Assembly (NCBI RefSeq): GCF_004762045.1
Contig: NZ_SJOM01000007.1
Location: 3,895,008-3,959,007, forward strand
Direction: 5' to 3'
DNA from: Mycobacterium sp. DL99
Lineage (GTDB): Bacteria > Actinomycetota > Actinomycetes > Mycobacteriales > Mycobacteriaceae
DNA length: 64,000 nucleotides
In this document: positions 32,051 to 39,742 of the stretch, one piece after another
Position numbering within the stretch: position 1 is the stretch's first letter
Layout: each line of letters begins with the position of its first letter
The notes under the pieces: model-generated
Told to the model about the DNA's origin: nothing
Databases searched by the model: none
What the model saw: only the letters and a program-made list of their open reading frames with translations
Translations under genes and position numbers: made by a program

Positions 32051-33322
32051 ATGCAAGACGACTCCCGCAACTATCGGATTCTGCGCCGGCTCGCTCATCT
32101 GCTGCGCTACGCGGGGGACGCCGGCACCAGTCTCAGCGCCGCGCTCGACACCGCGCTGGAGATGGTGGACGCCCGGATCGGGGCGCTCTCCTACGCGGAT
32201 CTGTCGACGCAACGCTACGTCCTCGCAGCCAGTCGTGGGCTGTCCGAGACCTACGTGGAAGGCATCACCACCTGGTCGCTGCACGAGGGGCTCGCCGGTC
32301 AGGCTTTCGGTTTGCGTGAGCCGCTGACCGTCACCGATCTCAGCGCCAGCCGCGAGGTCCCGAGGAGCGTCGTACGTGAGGAGCACCTTCGCGGATACGT
32401 GTGCGTGCCGCTGCTCCGCGGCCAGCGGCGCCTCGGGATCATCGAGGTCTTCGACAAGGAGCCACGCACATTCTCGGTGTCTGAAGTCGAATCGATCGAA
32501 TTGATCGCGTCGTTCGTCAGTTCGGTCGTCGAGAGCCTTCTGATGGTCGATGAACTGCGTTTTCTGCGTGAGGAACGGGCTCAGGTACTTCGTCAGTGGA
32601 CCACTCAGGCACTTACTGCCGCAGACACCCAACGCCGCGAGGTCGCCCGCCTGCTCCGCGAGCAAGCCGAGCAGCCCGGCGAACCCGGAAGAGAGTTCGG
32701 CGACCGGCTCCGGGCGCTCGCGAGTGAGCTCGAAGAGTCCACTGTGGAATGGGTCGACATGGTTCCACTGGTTCGTGAGGCCATCACGGAGCGGTTTGCC
32801 CAACATGCCGGAAAGCAGATCCATTTCGAAGTCGCTGAGTGGCCCACCAGCCTGCCGCTGGAGCTCACGACGCGCCTCTATCTACTGATGCACGCGCTAG
32901 TACAGTCCGCCGTCCTCGCCGCGGAGGGTGAGGTCACCCTGCACCTCGGTCGTCGCGGCGACCATATGTGGATTCAAGTGTGCGACGACCGGCCCCGCGC
33001 GCCATCTGCCGACACACTCACTGAGCTACCCGCCGACACCGCTGTGACGGTCCGCGGCCTTTCAGGCACGCTCGAACAAGCGGTGGACTCGGCCGGGAAC
33101 CCGGGTACACGCATCGTCCTGCCCATCGCGCTCGCGCGGCCGACCGTACAGTCGCTCACTCCGCGTGAGCGTCGCGTGCTCGAAGGGCTCACTTTGGGCA
33201 CCTCGAATCGGGAGATCGCGGCCAACCTCGGAATCTCCCCAAAGACGCTCCAGAATCACCTCACCTCCATCTACCGGAAGCTAGGCGTGACCAGCCGAAC
33301 GCAGGCAGTCCAGTTCCTCTGA
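32051..33322 (+). CDS. GAF sensor / ATPase-like / LuxR-HTH transcriptional regulator
   Basis: 423 residues. Residues about 10-165 form a GAF domain (SLSAALDTALEMVDARIGAL to EVESIELIASFV). A helical region (170-215) and a histidine-kinase-like ATPase fold (about 250-350) follow, but the usual N-box asparagine and DxG motifs are not seen (the equivalent stretches are MHALVQSAVLAA and VCDDRPRAP), so ATP binding is doubtful. Residues 369-423 are a LuxR-type helix-turn-helix (LTPRERRVLEGLTLGTSNRE). Ligand sensing and DNA binding are thus in one chain without a separate kinase. It is the obvious regulator of the four island promoters with 24-bp-spaced boxes. Confidence 0.88.
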   Translation: MQDDSRNYRILRRLAHLLRYAGDAGTSLSAALDTALEMVDARIGALSYADLSTQRYVLAASRGLSETYVEGITTWSLHEGLAGQAFGLREPLTVTDLSASREVPRSVVREEHLRGYVCVPLLRGQRRLGIIEVFDKEPRTFSVSEVESIELIASFVSSVVESLLMVDELRFLREERAQVLRQWTTQALTAADTQRREVARLLREQAEQPGEPGREFGDRLRALASELEESTVEWVDMVPLVREAITERFAQHAGKQIHFEVAEWPTSLPLELTTRLYLLMHALVQSAVLAAEGEVTLHLGRRGDHMWIQVCDDRPRAPSADTLTELPADTAVTVRGLSGTLEQAVDSAGNPGTRIVLPIALARPTVQSLTPRERRVLEGLTLGTSNREIAANLGISPKTLQNHLTSIYRKLGVTSRTQAVQFL

Positions 33323-33348
33323 TCACGGTGACGGCAGCTGCCGGGAGG

Positions 33349-33408
33349 GGTCCTACCGTGTCGGCGCCGGAAGACCCTATGGAGGCATGGATCACGCGAA
33401 CCTAGGTT
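33349..33408 (+). promoter_or_regulatory. Island promoter P2 with tandem boxes (alcohol dehydrogenase operon)
   Basis: Box 1 GGTCCTAC (33349) and box 2 GACCCTAT (33373) start 24 bp apart. The -10 TAGGTT is at 33403-33408, 23 bp after box 2. It lies inside a perfect 14-bp palindrome CGAACCTAGGTTCG (33397-33410). The start codon at 33416 is eight bases after the -10, so the mRNA is probably leaderless. Confidence 0.7.
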
Positions 33409-33415
33409 CGGTGCC

Positions 33416-34528
33416 ATGCAGATGAAAGCCGCAGTGTTCAGATCGCCCTCCGCGCCGCTCACTTTCGAAGAAGTCGACCTCGCCGAGCCGGACGACGGAG
33501 AAGTTCGGGTGAAGATCAGCGCCGCAGGCGTCTGTCACAGCGACTACCGCGTGCTCACCGGTGATTGGAGTGCCAACCCGCCCGTCGTACTCGGTCACGA
33601 GGGCGCCGGTGTCGTCGAGTCTGTCGGGTCCGGAGTCACCACCCTCGCGCCGGGTGACAACGTCGTCCTGTCCTGGACTCCGTCATGCGGCCTCTGCCGC
33701 TACTGCGCCTCGGGTCGACCTCAGCTCTGCCAGGTCGCCGCGTCGACCGCCTACCGCAACGTCCTGCCCGACGGCAGCACTCGGATACGCTCCAGCGCCG
33801 GCGAGAACGTCCACAGCTATCTGTCGGTCGGATCATTCGCCGAGTACGCCGTGGTGCCCGCGTACGGCGCCATCAAGATCGCCGGTGATGTCGATCCCGG
33901 CGTCGCCGCCCTTGTCGGGTGCGCAGTGACCACCGGCGTGGGAGCGGCCATCAACACCCACTCCCCCGAAGCCTCGGACAATGTATTGGTCATCGGGGCC
34001 GGCGGGGTGGGACTGTCGGTGGTGATGGGCGCGCGGCTGCAGTCGCCGGGCAGTCTCATCGTCGTCGACCTCGCCCAGGACAAGCTCGATCTCGCCAAGG
34101 AGCTGGGCGCAACTCACACGATCAACGCCAGCGAACACGACGTGGTCGATGCCGTTGGCGACATCACCAACGGTCGCGGAGTCGAGGTGGCCTACGAGGC
34201 GACGGGCCGTGCGCGGGCGGTGGAACAGGCCTACGAGTGCCTGACCCCCGGCGGGACCGCGGTGGTGGTCGGCCAAGTCGCCTCGGGCGAGCGGATCTCG
34301 ATCGATCCGATGCGGATGTCGGGCCGTGAGTTGACCCTCACCGGCAGCAACTACGGCTCGGCGCGTCCATCGATCGACTTCCAGCGCATCCTCGACATGT
34401 ATGCACGTCAGTTGCTCCCCCTGGATCGACTGATCGGTGACCGCGTCGCTCTGACCGACATCAACGAGGCATTCGCCAGCATGGCTGCCGGCGCCACCTC
34501 CGGCCGCATCGTGGTGGACATCCCATGA
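33416..34528 (+). CDS. Zinc-dependent alcohol dehydrogenase
   Basis: 370 residues, medium-chain dehydrogenase of the class III/MscR-like branch. Catalytic zinc ligands are in GVCHSD, LGHEGAG and LVGCAVTTG; the structural zinc site CGLCRYCASGRPQLC (C-x2-C-x2-C-x7-C) is complete. The nucleotide site is VLVIGAGGVGLSVV with an acidic residue at the next strand end (IVVDLAQ), pointing to NAD. It is the first gene of an operon with an FAD oxidoreductase (ATGA overlap), an aldehyde dehydrogenase and a cupin. The set suggests alcohol to aldehyde to acid oxidation of an amine-containing compound. No ribosome site precedes the ATG, in line with leaderless transcription. Confidence 0.9.
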   Translation: MQMKAAVFRSPSAPLTFEEVDLAEPDDGEVRVKISAAGVCHSDYRVLTGDWSANPPVVLGHEGAGVVESVGSGVTTLAPGDNVVLSWTPSCGLCRYCASGRPQLCQVAASTAYRNVLPDGSTRIRSSAGENVHSYLSVGSFAEYAVVPAYGAIKIAGDVDPGVAALVGCAVTTGVGAAINTHSPEASDNVLVIGAGGVGLSVVMGARLQSPGSLIVVDLAQDKLDLAKELGATHTINASEHDVVDAVGDITNGRGVEVAYEATGRARAVEQAYECLTPGGTAVVVGQVASGERISIDPMRMSGRELTLTGSNYGSARPSIDFQRILDMYARQLLPLDRLIGDRVALTDINEAFASMAAGATSGRIVVDIP

Positions 34529-35937
34529 CCGGTGCACAGATCACCACGGGCGCCGGCGAATCCTTCGACATCCGGTCACGGTCGTTGTGGCTTGATCAGC
34601 TGGGCGATATCGCGCCCCGGCCACCGCTGACCGGTAACACGACCGCCGATATCGTCATCATCGGCGGCGGGTTCACCGGTCTGTGGACCGCCCTGCATCT
34701 GGCCAAGAGGCGTCAGGACGCTCGGATCGTCGTACTCGAGCGGCACGTCGTCGGTTTCGGCGCCGCAGGCCGCAACGGCGGCTGGTGCGGTGCCGGCCTC
34801 GCGGGCAGCGCGAAACTCTACGCAAAGAGCGCGGGCTGGAAACGGACACTCGACGGTGCACGGCTCTTCGAGACCGCGATCGACGAAATCGGCCGCGTCA
34901 TCGACGAAGAGGGCATTGCCGCTGACTTCGTCAAAGGCGGCACGCTCGTCGTCGCCACGACCGAACCTCAGTGGGCCAGACTCCAGAACAGCCACGCCGC
35001 AGCGGTGCGCTCCGGCCTCGCCGAGCCCGGAGCGCGGCTCTTGTCTGCAGACGAGGTACGGGCGATGGTTCGCACTCCGAGCGTCTCTGGGGGACTCTTC
35101 ACACCCCATTGCGCACGATTCCAGCCCGCCAGGTTGGTTCGTGGGCTCGCCGAAGCATGTGTACGTCGCGGAGTGGTGATTCACGAACAAAGCTCGGTCA
35201 CGTCGATCGAGTCGGGGCTGGCCCGCACGCAGCTCGGCGCGGTGCGTGCCGACACCGTGCTGCGCGCCACCGAAGCCTGGACTGGCCAGCTGCCACGAAG
35301 TGGAGCGCCGTATCTCCCCCTCACGTCCATGATGATCGCCACCGAGCCACTGCCCAGCACCGTCTGGGACGAGCTGGGCTGGCCACACGGGCTGACCATC
35401 CGTGACCGGCGCCATCTGTTCTTCTACGCCCAACGCACCGCGGACGACCGCATTGCGATCGGCGGCCGCGGTGCGCCCTACCGCCTCCGCGACCCCCTAG
35501 CCGAGTTCAGTGAGCGTGACCGCCCGGTGTGGCGACGCCTCGAAGAGACACTGAGGGCGCATTTTCCGCAGGTCCGCGGCGCTGCCATAACCCATCGATG
35601 GGGCGGGGCACTGGCGGTGCCGCGAGATTGGAGTATGTCGGTCGCCTGGAATCCGGACACGCGCGTCGGCACTGCCGGCGGGTACGGGGGGCATGGCATC
35701 GTCGCCGCCTACGCTGCCGGTCGAGGGCTCGCCGACCTCGTCACCGGACACCACACCGACTACAGCGCGGCCGCGTGGGTTGGGCACCGCAGTCGACGGT
35801 GGGAGCCCGAACCCCTGCGGTATCTGGCGGCAACGGCAATCGTCCGGATTCTCAACGGAGCCGACCGCCACGAAGACCGCACCGGCCGGACCGCTGAGCG
35901 CATCCGCCTGTTGGGCCCGGTGCTCCCGCCCGGCTGA
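34525..35937 (+). CDS. FAD-dependent amine oxidoreductase (DAO family, PuuB-like)
   Basis: 470 residues. The FAD-binding GGGFTG (residues 47-52) lies in a DIVIIGGGFTGLWTALHLAK strand-helix, and the family motif AAGRNGGWCGAGLAG follows, as in gamma-glutamylputrescine oxidase (PuuB/OrdL) relatives. The C-terminal WGGALAVPRDWSMSV and GGYGGHGIVAAYAAGRGLADL complete the flavin site. These enzymes oxidise secondary or primary amines to aldehydes. The start overlaps the alcohol dehydrogenase stop. The aldehyde product could go to the next gene, an aldehyde dehydrogenase; this is inference from order. Confidence 0.87.
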   Translation: MTGAQITTGAGESFDIRSRSLWLDQLGDIAPRPPLTGNTTADIVIIGGGFTGLWTALHLAKRRQDARIVVLERHVVGFGAAGRNGGWCGAGLAGSAKLYAKSAGWKRTLDGARLFETAIDEIGRVIDEEGIAADFVKGGTLVVATTEPQWARLQNSHAAAVRSGLAEPGARLLSADEVRAMVRTPSVSGGLFTPHCARFQPARLVRGLAEACVRRGVVIHEQSSVTSIESGLARTQLGAVRADTVLRATEAWTGQLPRSGAPYLPLTSMMIATEPLPSTVWDELGWPHGLTIRDRRHLFFYAQRTADDRIAIGGRGAPYRLRDPLAEFSERDRPVWRRLEETLRAHFPQVRGAAITHRWGGALAVPRDWSMSVAWNPDTRVGTAGGYGGHGIVAAYAAGRGLADLVTGHHTDYSAAAWVGHRSRRWEPEPLRYLAATAIVRILNGADRHEDRTGRTAERIRLLGPVLPPG

Positions 35938-36000
35938 CCTCGGCAGCCACACCCCCACATCCGTCCCACTCGAAACAACCGCCGCAGAGAGGTCATATTC

Positions 36001-37386
36001 GTGTCACACCAACCGCCGTATCAGGTGACGAATCCCGCAACCGGGGAACTCCTCGCCACCATTCCCACTGCCACCGATGCCGACGTCGAGCAGGCGCTCC
36101 TGTCCGCAGTTGATGCGCAAAACGCCTGGGCCGCAACGTCGATCGACGAGCGCGCCCGGGTCCTGGCCGCCGCCGCGGACTACTTCGACGCCAAGGCCGA
36201 CGAGCTCGCCAAGCTGGTGACCACGGAAATGGGCAAGAAGATCAGCTCCGCCGAGGGCGAGGCACGCTTCGCTTCCGCGATCTTCCGCTACTACGCCGCC
36301 GAAGGGCCTGCCCTGCTTGCCGACCAGCCGATCGTGGCACCCGGCGACGACCAAGCCGTGATCCAGCAGCGCCCGATCGGCGTCGTCCTCGGTGTCATGC
36401 CGTGGAACTATCCCTATTACCAGGTGGCGCGGTTTGCGGCACCGAATCTGCTCGTCGGCAACACGGTGCTGGTCAAACACGCAGAGAACTGCCCGTGGTC
36501 GTCAGCTGCGATCGCTGCTCTGCTCAGTGAAGCCGGACTCCCCGCGGGGGCGTATACGAACCTGTACGCCAGTTTCGAACAAGTCGGCGCACTTATCGCA
36601 GATTCTCGCATTCAGGGGGTCTCGGTCACCGGCTCCGAGCGAGCCGGTGCAGCCGTGGCAGCCCAGGCCGGACAGCACCTCACCCGGGTCGTGCTGGAAC
36701 TCGGCGGCTCGGATCCCTACGTGGTTCTGGACGCCGAAGACCCCGCAGCTGCGGCCCGAGCCGCGTGGCGCATCCGGATGTCCAACATGGGCCAGGCCTG
36801 CAATTCGAACAAGCGGCTCATCGTGGGGCGAGACTCCTACGATGAATTCCTGGCCGCGCTGATCGACGCGGCGACTGGGCTGAAGCCCGGAGACCCGACA
36901 AACCTCGGGGCCGACGAGTTCGCCCCGGTGGTGTCGCGCGCAGCAGCGCTCACCATCGCGGACCAGATCTCTGACGCCGTCAACAAGGGCGCAACACTTC
37001 ACGTGGGCGGCACTGTCATCGACGGCCCGGGCGCTTACATCGCCCCTGCGGTCATTTCCGGCGTGACCCGAGACATGGAGATCTACCACGAGGAAGTCTT
37101 CGGCCCGGTCGCCGTGGTCTACGCGGTCGACAGTGACGATGACGCCGTGCGACTGGCGAACGATACGCGGTTCGGTCTCGGCGGTTCGGTGTTTGCGACC
37201 GACGAGAAGCGTGCCGCGGCGGTCGCGGAACGTCTTGACGTCGGCATGACCCATGTCAACACCTACTCGGCCGAGGCAGCCGACATGCCGTTCGGCGGTG
37301 CCAAGGCGTCGGGGTTCGGTCGGGAGTTGGGTGCGCTCGGCATCGATGAGTTCACGAACAAGCGGCTGTACTACATCGCTCGGTGA
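36001..37386 (+). CDS. Aldehyde dehydrogenase (succinate-semialdehyde dehydrogenase-like)
   Basis: 461 residues, start GTG 36001 with AGAGAGG upstream. Catalytic Cys267 in GQACNSNKR, general base Glu233 in VLELGGSDPY, and Lys159 in NTVLVKHAENCP are present. The MPWNYPYYQVARFAAPNL motif and overall length place it near GabD1/Sad-type semialdehyde dehydrogenases. It oxidises an aldehyde, probably one made by the neighbouring amine oxidase or alcohol dehydrogenase, to the acid with NAD(P)+. Separated from the upstream gene by 63 bp without tandem boxes, so it belongs to the same transcript. Confidence 0.92.
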   Translation: MSHQPPYQVTNPATGELLATIPTATDADVEQALLSAVDAQNAWAATSIDERARVLAAAADYFDAKADELAKLVTTEMGKKISSAEGEARFASAIFRYYAAEGPALLADQPIVAPGDDQAVIQQRPIGVVLGVMPWNYPYYQVARFAAPNLLVGNTVLVKHAENCPWSSAAIAALLSEAGLPAGAYTNLYASFEQVGALIADSRIQGVSVTGSERAGAAVAAQAGQHLTRVVLELGGSDPYVVLDAEDPAAAARAAWRIRMSNMGQACNSNKRLIVGRDSYDEFLAALIDAATGLKPGDPTNLGADEFAPVVSRAAALTIADQISDAVNKGATLHVGGTVIDGPGAYIAPAVISGVTRDMEIYHEEVFGPVAVVYAVDSDDDAVRLANDTRFGLGGSVFATDEKRAAAVAERLDVGMTHVNTYSAEAADMPFGGAKASGFGRELGALGIDEFTNKRLYYIAR

Positions 37387-37411
37387 CGGATTGCGGGTGA
37401 CGGGAGCAGAG

Positions 37412-37822
37412 ATGATCGAGCGACGCGACGACGGCACCTTCGACTGGCCGGTGTACGCGGGCGGGACGGTCCCAGTTCAGTGGTATTTCCGGAAACAGAC
37501 CGAGCTGCCCGTCGCTGTTCAGGCGTGGACTATCGCGCCCGGGGCGTCTGAGGGTGCGCATGTTCATCACCCCGGGCGCCCTCTCGAAGAGCTGTACATC
37601 GTCGTCGAGGGTGACGCCGAGGTGATGATCGACGGCCGCATCACCCGGATGGGCGCCGGGGATGCGCTGCTGGCCAAGGTCGGAGCCGAGCACGATGTCC
37701 GCAACGTCGGCGAGGGCTCGTTGCGGCTCATCGTCGTATGGGGACCACCAGACCGGGCCATCTGGGCCGAGTACAGCATGGGCCGATTCCCGGATGAGGC
37801 AGGCGGATCTCCGGCACGGTGA
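37412..37822 (+). CDS. Small cupin protein
   Basis: 136 residues from ATG 37412 (MIERRDDGTFDWPVYAGG), which has GGAG upstream. Single cupin barrel: GAHVHHPGRPLEELYIVVEGDAEVMIDG is motif 1 with the metal-ligand His and Glu residues, and GAEHDVRNVGEGSLRL is motif 2. Such proteins act as isomerases, dioxygenases or ligand-binding proteins; nothing more specific can be said. Last gene of the alcohol dehydrogenase operon; a strong hairpin follows. Confidence 0.85.
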   Translation: MIERRDDGTFDWPVYAGGTVPVQWYFRKQTELPVAVQAWTIAPGASEGAHVHHPGRPLEELYIVVEGDAEVMIDGRITRMGAGDALLAKVGAEHDVRNVGEGSLRLIVVWGPPDRAIWAEYSMGRFPDEAGGSPAR

Positions 37823-37847
37823 CCTGATTCAGTCCAGCCGACGACGC

Positions 37848-37884
37848 GATGAGAGAAGGGCCGGTTCCCGGCCCTTCTCTCATC
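37848..37884. terminator. Bidirectional hairpin terminator
   Basis: Perfect 17-bp stem (37848-37864 with 37868-37884), loop TTC, between the convergent cupin and transporter genes, 26 and 20 bases from their stop codons. It can end transcription from both sides. No long U-tract on either strand. Confidence 0.85.
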
Positions 37885-37904
37885 GGTTATGGACGTGGGT
37901 GTTC

Positions 37905-39344
37905 TCAGACCTTCGGTGCAGGTACCGGTGCGGGAAGCGCCGGACCGGACTGCGGCAGTGACTTCGCCGGCAGCCCGAGAACCGTCTTCATGAGAACCAG
38001 GTAGACCGACCCGGCGGCCACCGCGGCTGGCGCGGTAGCACTCATCCACGAGAAGGCTTGCGACCCAGGCACGAAATTCAACGGGTCGAGCATGAACAGA
38101 TACGTCGACACACCGGCCGCGAGCGCCACGAATCCGGCCGGGTTGAAACCCGCCAAGTACCGGTAGGTCGGCACACTGTCGTCGTAGAGACCACGGATGT
38201 CGAGACGTTGACGGCGCAAGACGAAGTAGTCCGCGATCTGCACCCCACACAGCGGGCCGAGCGTGACACCCGCGAACGCGAGAAATGTTCCGTAGTGGGC
38301 CATGAACGGTTCTGCGAAGAGAACCACCACCGCGGCCACGGGAATGGCACTGATGATCGTCGCGGTGCGCCAGGAGATCGACCGGTCCAGGGCGGGAATC
38401 TGTTTGAGCGCGAGCGAGCAGGCATACACACCAGCCATCGTGGTGCCGATCGTGGAGATCACCATGAAGGCCAATGCCACGAGACCCAGTGCAGGACCGC
38501 CGGATTCGATCATGAACAGCGTCGGGTTCCCTGCCGAGGCGGGCAGTACGACGGCAGCGAACAGGCCGACGCACAGAATCAGCCCCATGAGCAGGCCGAG
38601 CCCGAGCACCGACGGCATCACCGCGGTACGGGTTGACCGAGCGTGACGGGTCAGGCCGCCGATGTAGGGCCACCAGGCGACGGCACCGGCGATGCCGAGT
38701 TCGACCACGATCATGTAGTTGGTCGGCTCGTCCGGCAAGGGGTCGATGGCCTGCGCCGAGAAGATGACGTCCAGGCCGTATTTCGCGATCATGAACGCCA
38801 CCATGATCATCGCGATCACCATCACCGTGATCGCGATGACCGGGCCTGCCAGACGAAGCACCGCCGGGCCTCTCCACAGCACCGAAACCACGACCGTGCA
38901 GGACATGAGCCCGAACGCGGTCGACAGCGCCCAACTGTTCGATGAATCAACGACATTGAGCGCATGGAGCGTCTCCGCGGCGGACCTCCCGAGATAGATC
39001 GTCAGCACGGAATTCCAGCCCACGAGGATCGCCATCACCAACGCAAGGGTGAACCACGAACCTCGAGTGCCGAGCGTCGGCCTGGTCGAACGCACCGCCT
39101 CCACGCCGTAACGCGTAGCGGGCGGCAGTGCTGCCAGCAACGAGAGGAAGACCCCGATCAGTGTCCCTGCGACGATGGCGATGGAACCGCGAGCGGCATT
39201 CTCATAGGCCGCGACAAAGCCGCCGGTGATGAAACACCACACCGCGATGGCGGCTGCCGCGGTGCTGCCGAAGACCGCCAGCGGACCCCAGGTTCGCTCG
39301 GATGAGTGGATGGGGCGGCTCGATTCGCCCGCGGTGTCACTCAT
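37905..39344 (-). CDS. NCS1-family nucleobase/amine:cation symporter
   Basis: 479 residues with about twelve membrane segments. The NCS1 signatures are GTTMAGVYACSLAL in the middle and GVQIADYFVLRRQRLDIRGLY near the C-terminus. NCS1 members carry cytosine, allantoin, hydantoins, thiamine or related compounds with Na+ or H+. The ATG at 39344 overlaps the stop of a 49-residue membrane protein gene (ATGA), so the two are made together. As the only transporter in the island it probably imports the substrate of the pathway. Confidence 0.9.
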   Translation of the reverse strand: MSDTAGESSRPIHSSERTWGPLAVFGSTAAAAIAVWCFITGGFVAAYENAARGSIAIVAGTLIGVFLSLLAALPPATRYGVEAVRSTRPTLGTRGSWFTLALVMAILVGWNSVLTIYLGRSAAETLHALNVVDSSNSWALSTAFGLMSCTVVVSVLWRGPAVLRLAGPVIAITVMVIAMIMVAFMIAKYGLDVIFSAQAIDPLPDEPTNYMIVVELGIAGAVAWWPYIGGLTRHARSTRTAVMPSVLGLGLLMGLILCVGLFAAVVLPASAGNPTLFMIESGGPALGLVALAFMVISTIGTTMAGVYACSLALKQIPALDRSISWRTATIISAIPVAAVVVLFAEPFMAHYGTFLAFAGVTLGPLCGVQIADYFVLRRQRLDIRGLYDDSVPTYRYLAGFNPAGFVALAAGVSTYLFMLDPLNFVPGSQAFSWMSATAPAAVAAGSVYLVLMKTVLGLPAKSLPQSGPALPAPVPAPKV

Positions 39345-39490
39345 CTCAGCCACATCCCGCCGGCGAGCAGGGCGAGGACCGGCAACAAGACCGTCGTCAC
39401 CACAAGTTTCATGAAAGTGAGGCGATCAACAGGATCGCCGAGGTGGTGCTGGTCGAAGTCGACCAGTTGCGCGGCGAGGTCGTCGTCCAC
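39341..39490 (-). CDS. 49-residue single-pass membrane protein coupled to the NCS1 transporter
   Basis: GTG 39490 is preceded by GGGGAGAG. The acidic N-terminal half (VDDDLAAQLVDFDQHHLGDP) is followed by a single hydrophobic helix (residues about 28-47) ending MWLR. The stop overlaps the transporter start as ATGA. The gene sits between promoter P3 and the transporter, so it is the first product of that operon. The arrangement recalls small accessory subunits that accompany some sodium/solute symporters, but I know of no described partner for NCS1 transporters. The coding evidence is the ribosome site, the overlap and the sensible protein. Confidence 0.7.
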   Translation of the reverse strand: MDDDLAAQLVDFDQHHLGDPVDRLTFMKLVVTTVLLPVLALLAGGMWLR

Positions 39491-39531
39491 GGTCTCTCCC
39501 CATCGGTAGAAGGTTCACTGTGCGGAGAGTC

Positions 39532-39591
39532 ACACTATGGAGACGTTGAGAAATGATGAATAGGACTTTTCCGACGCGCAAATCTAGGACT
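39532..39591 (-). promoter_or_regulatory. Island promoter P3 with tandem boxes (transporter operon)
   Basis: On the minus strand, box 1 AGTCCTAG starts at 39591 and box 2 AGTCCTAT at 39567, 24 bp apart. The -10 TAGTGT is at 39537-39532, 23 bp after the end of box 2. The transcript would start near 39525, 35 bases before the GTG of the small membrane protein. Divergent from P4 with about 40 bp between the two pairs of boxes. Confidence 0.72.
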
Positions 39592-39631
39592 CCCCCCGGG
39601 GCGGATCCGTGGCCCAGCCCCTCGTAGGCGG

Positions 39632-39691
39632 GGTCCCACGAGCTATCGAGTGCAAGGTCCTATGGTGACCGCAGTCATGCGCGCATAGCGT
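39632..39691 (+). promoter_or_regulatory. Island promoter P4 with tandem boxes (second oxidase operon)
   Basis: Box 1 GGTCCCAC starts at 39632 and box 2 GGTCCTAT at 39656, 24 bp apart. The -10 TAGCGT is at 39686-39691, 23 bp after the end of box 2. The leader to the GTG at 39743 is about 45 bases and contains a GAGAGGA ribosome site. Confidence 0.72.
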
Positions 39692-39742
39692 CATACGACG
39701 ACGTCGAGCCCACGATGTGGGGATGCGAGAGGAACACCATCC

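Noticed and set aside
35938..36000. Separate tandem-box promoter for the aldehyde dehydrogenase gene
   Set aside because: Only a single CGTCCCAC occurs; nothing similar stands 24 bp downstream.
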